Positions 5,886 to 8,284 of a DNA stretch of 8,284 nt are shown in pieces (position 1 is the first letter of the stretch; every line of letters starts with the position of its first letter). A program made the position numbers and the translations under genes. Source of the DNA: Minisyncoccota bacterium (GTDB taxonomy: Bacteria > Patescibacteriota > Minisyncoccia > Minisyncoccales > Minisyncoccaceae); NCBI GenBank assembly GCA_028704295.1, contig JAQVLF010000020.1, positions 1 through 8,284 on the forward strand, given 5' to 3'. The notes beneath the pieces are model-generated. The model was not told the DNA's origin and made no database searches. It saw nothing but the letters and a program-made list of their open reading frames with translations.

Positions 5886-7123
5886 TGAGCATATTAGAAG
5901 CAATAAAAACATCTATTCAAATGTTAGGCAGAAATAGGCTGCAATCGTTTTTAACTATGTTGGGAATAATTATAGGAGTTATGGCTGTTGTTGTAGTTAT
6001 GTCAATTGGATCAAGCGCGCAAGAATTTATACTAAGCGAGGTTAAAGCTATAGGAACTGATTTAATCGGAGTCTTACCAGGAAAATCAGATGCTGATGGA
6101 CCGCCCTCAAGCGTTTTTGGCATCGTAAATACAAGTTTGAAATATGAAAATGGAGAAGACCTTTTAAAAAAGAATCATTCAAATATTGATACAGTTTCTA
6201 TGTATGTTCAAGGAAATCAAAATATTAGTTTTGAAGATAACTTAAGAAACACTTCTTTTATTGGTACAACAGAGAGCTACACGATTGTTGAAAAAACAAA
6301 AATAAAAAAAGGACGATTTTTTACAAAAGAAGAGGAAAAGAATCATTCTAGGGTCGCTGTTTTAGGGTCAAAATTAGCAGAAGAATTATTCTTAGAGCAA
6401 GATCCAATAGGCGAGCGAATAAAAATTGGAAGCGCGGGTTTTAAAGTAATTGGTGTTTTAGAAGAAAAAGGGACAAGCATGACTCAGGATCAGGATAATT
6501 CTATTGTTATTCCGATAAAAACTGCTCAAAAGCTTATTTTAGGAATCGATCATATCAGCTTTATGAGAATAAAAGTTAAAGATGAATCCTTACTTAATTC
6601 AACGATTGAAAGCATCGAAGAATCCTTAAGAGAGAGTCACAATATTGATGATCCTAAAGATGATGATTTTACAATAAGTGCTGCTGCACAAGCTTTAGAT
6701 TCTTTGAGTTCAATTACAAATGCATTAAAATTTTTCCTCATCGCTGTATCAGCAATTTCACTTATTGTTGGAGGTTTTGGAATAATGAATATTATGCTGG
6801 CAATTGTGGGAGAAAGAATAGGGGAAATAGGATTAAGAAAGGCTATAGGTGCAAAAAATAGCCAAATTACACAACAGTTTTTAATAGAAACTATTGTAAT
6901 TACATTTTTAAGCGGAGCTATTGGAATCATATTGGGCACATTAATATCCTATTTGGCTTATCGAATAATGCTTCTTATGGATATTAAGTGGGTGTTTATT
7001 ATTCCAGTTGATTCAATAATATTGGCAACATTAATTTCAATAGGAATAGGTCTTGTTTTTGGAATTCTTCCAGCAAAAAAAGCAAGTAAATTAGATCCAA
7101 TTGAAGCATTACGTTATGAATAG
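5885..7123 (+). CDS. FtsX/MacB-type ABC transporter permease, first copy
   Basis: Membrane subunit predicted to couple ATP hydrolysis to movements of its extracytoplasmic domain, as in MacB-type mechanotransmission exporters. The 412 residues show the family layout: a short amphipathic N-terminus (MSILEAIKTSIQML), membrane segment 1 at about 22-43, a large extracytoplasmic MacB_PCD-like domain (about 45-278), then three membrane segments at about 280-305, 332-358 and 372-396. The conserved cytoplasmic loop GERIGEIGLRKAIGAK (309-324), thought to contact the ATPase, and the classic C-terminus PAKKASKLDPIEALRYE are both present. The start overlaps the ATPase stop by one base; the stop overlaps the next permease by eight. 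It is similar throughout to the following gene but clearly not identical, so they look like old tandem duplicates. The substrate cannot be inferred. Confidence 0.95.
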   Translation: MSILEAIKTSIQMLGRNRLQSFLTMLGIIIGVMAVVVVMSIGSSAQEFILSEVKAIGTDLIGVLPGKSDADGPPSSVFGIVNTSLKYENGEDLLKKNHSNIDTVSMYVQGNQNISFEDNLRNTSFIGTTESYTIVEKTKIKKGRFFTKEEEKNHSRVAVLGSKLAEELFLEQDPIGERIKIGSAGFKVIGVLEEKGTSMTQDQDNSIVIPIKTAQKLILGIDHISFMRIKVKDESLLNSTIESIEESLRESHNIDDPKDDDFTISAAAQALDSLSSITNALKFFLIAVSAISLIVGGFGIMNIMLAIVGERIGEIGLRKAIGAKNSQITQQFLIETIVITFLSGAIGIILGTLISYLAYRIMLLMDIKWVFIIPVDSIILATLISIGIGLVFGILPAKKASKLDPIEALRYE

Positions 7124-8284
7124 TTTTAAATTAGCAATAGATAGCCTAAAAAGGAATAAGACAAGAATGATTTTAACTGCAATTGCAGTTGCACTTGGTG
7201 TTTCTATTTTAATTATTATGATAGGAGCTGGAACAGGACTTAAAAAAATGATTTTAAGCGAAATTGATTATTATGGGTCAGATGTAATTAATGTTGAAGT
7301 TAGGGTTCCTGGAAAAAATGCCAGCGATTCGGGTGCGAACATGGCAATGGGTGTAGTAATCACAACTTTCAAAAACGAAGATTTAGAAAAACTAAAAAAG
7401 CATAATAATATAGAGGCTGCATATGGCTATGTTACAGGTCAAGAAATAATTAGCTATGAAAGCGAAAGTAAGAGCGTATTGATTTTTGGATATGGAGCAG
7501 ATACACCTTTAGTTGAAAAATTAAATATCAGAGAGGGGAGATTTTATACACGGGAAGAAGAGGATTCTTTAGATAAAGTTATTGTTTTGGGATGGGAACT
7601 GAAAAAGAATTTATTTGGAGACGATGATGCAATTTCTAAAACAGTTTATGTTAAAGGGATTCCTTTTAAGGTTGTTGGCGTTGCAGAAAAAAGGGGCGGA
7701 GGCATGATGGATTTTGACTCAATCGTATATATTCCTACAAAAACAATGCAGAAAAGAATTTTAGGAACAGACTATATTTTAGGAGCTTCACTTAAAGTAA
7801 AAGATGTATCTCTTTTAGATCAAACTAAAGATGATTTAATATATATAATGAGGGAAGAGCATAATATTGAAGATCCTCTTAAAGAAGATGATTTTGAAGT
7901 TGCGACAATGGTTGAATTAACTGAAATGATAAGCAATATCATTAATGGGGTTAATTTGTTTTTAATCATGCTCGCAGTAATTTCGCTTATTGTGGGAGGA
8001 ATCGGTATTATGAATATTATGTATGTTTCCGTCACAGAAAGAACATTTGAAATAGGGCTACGAATGTCATTAGGAGCTAAGAAAAAAGATATTTTATTTC
8101 AGTTTTTGGCCGAATCGCTTCTTCTAACATTTATTGGTGGAATTGTTGGAATTATTGCGGGGGTTGCAGTATGTCTTTTATTTAATTACATTTCTTCTAT
8201 TTTTAGTATAAGAATTACTGCGGTTATATCATTTTCTTCAATTATATTTGCCATGTTGTTTTCTGCATCTTTAGGTATACTTTC
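7116..8284 (+). CDS. FtsX/MacB-type ABC transporter permease, second copy, 3'-truncated by the window edge
   Basis: The frame starts with ATG at 7116, overlaps the previous permease by eight bases, and stays open to the window end, giving 389 visible residues. The final ones (SLGIL) correspond to a point about 20 residues before the family C-terminus, so nearly the whole protein is present. Membrane segments are at about 19-40, 277-303, 330-357 and 368-389, with an extracytoplasmic domain in between. Regions matching the first copy include REGRFYTREEE (139-149), the VKGIPFKVVGVAEKRG strand pair, HNIEDP (249-254) and LIVGGIGIMNIM (291-302). The cytoplasmic coupling loop reads TERTFEIGLRMSLGAKKKDI, with M-S-L replacing the K-A-I of its neighbour. 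Divergence is greatest in the first third of the external domain, which includes a Gly/Met-rich stretch (73-80). It probably pairs with the first permease on the shared ATPase. No Shine-Dalgarno site is seen; coupling is likely. Confidence 0.94.
   Translation, partial: MNSFKLAIDSLKRNKTRMILTAIAVALGVSILIIMIGAGTGLKKMILSEIDYYGSDVINVEVRVPGKNASDSGANMAMGVVITTFKNEDLEKLKKHNNIEAAYGYVTGQEIISYESESKSVLIFGYGADTPLVEKLNIREGRFYTREEEDSLDKVIVLGWELKKNLFGDDDAISKTVYVKGIPFKVVGVAEKRGGGMMDFDSIVYIPTKTMQKRILGTDYILGASLKVKDVSLLDQTKDDLIYIMREEHNIEDPLKEDDFEVATMVELTEMISNIINGVNLFLIMLAVISLIVGGIGIMNIMYVSVTERTFEIGLRMSLGAKKKDILFQFLAESLLLTFIGGIVGIIAGVAVCLLFNYISSIFSIRITAVISFSSIIFAMLFSASLGIL

Overview
The window is AT-rich, read entirely on the + strand, and almost fully coding. 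It most likely comes from a Patescibacteria (CPR, Parcubacteria-like) genome. I infer this from the low GC, the very tight gene packing with overlaps of 1 to 17 bases, the scarcity of Shine-Dalgarno sites, and the housekeeping sigma factor, whose region 2 reads RSPNLTLLDLIQEGN and whose C-terminus ends in KLKGY, a style I associate with that group. This placement is recalled family knowledge, not a search result. Standard stop codons work throughout (TAA, TAG and TGA all end ORFs), so a UGA-recoded lineage is unlikely.

Region 1 (1-3182) is an information-processing operon. It holds the 3' part of dnaG (primase, cut by the window start inside its zinc finger), then rpoD (primary sigma factor, overlapping dnaG by 17 bases), then a GNAT acetyltransferase that starts one base after the rpoD stop. 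It resembles the classical dnaG-rpoD pairing of the macromolecular synthesis operon, with an acetyltransferase added at the end.

Region 2 (3179-3510) is a self-contained unit around an unrecognised 94-residue protein. It has a good sigma70-type promoter (TTGACG, 17-base spacer, TAATAT), the strongest Shine-Dalgarno site in the window, a CGTAGAT palindrome with a third half-site early in the gene, and an intrinsic-terminator-like fold at its 3' end. It is the least explained part of the window.

Region 3 (3511-8284) starts with a 73-base spacer containing several AT palindromes. It continues with a four-gene MacAB-like ABC transport operon: a membrane fusion protein with an unusually long hairpin insert, a LolD/MacB-class ATPase, and two different FtsX/MacB-type permeases. 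The second permease is cut off by the window end only about 15-25 residues before its expected C-terminus. The gaps and overlaps (1-base gap, 1-base overlap, 8-base overlap) point to co-translation. One ATPase with two adjacent non-identical permeases suggests a heteromeric exporter.

I found no tRNA, rRNA, CRISPR array, insertion sequence or riboswitch. No stretch above 300 bases lacks a gene.
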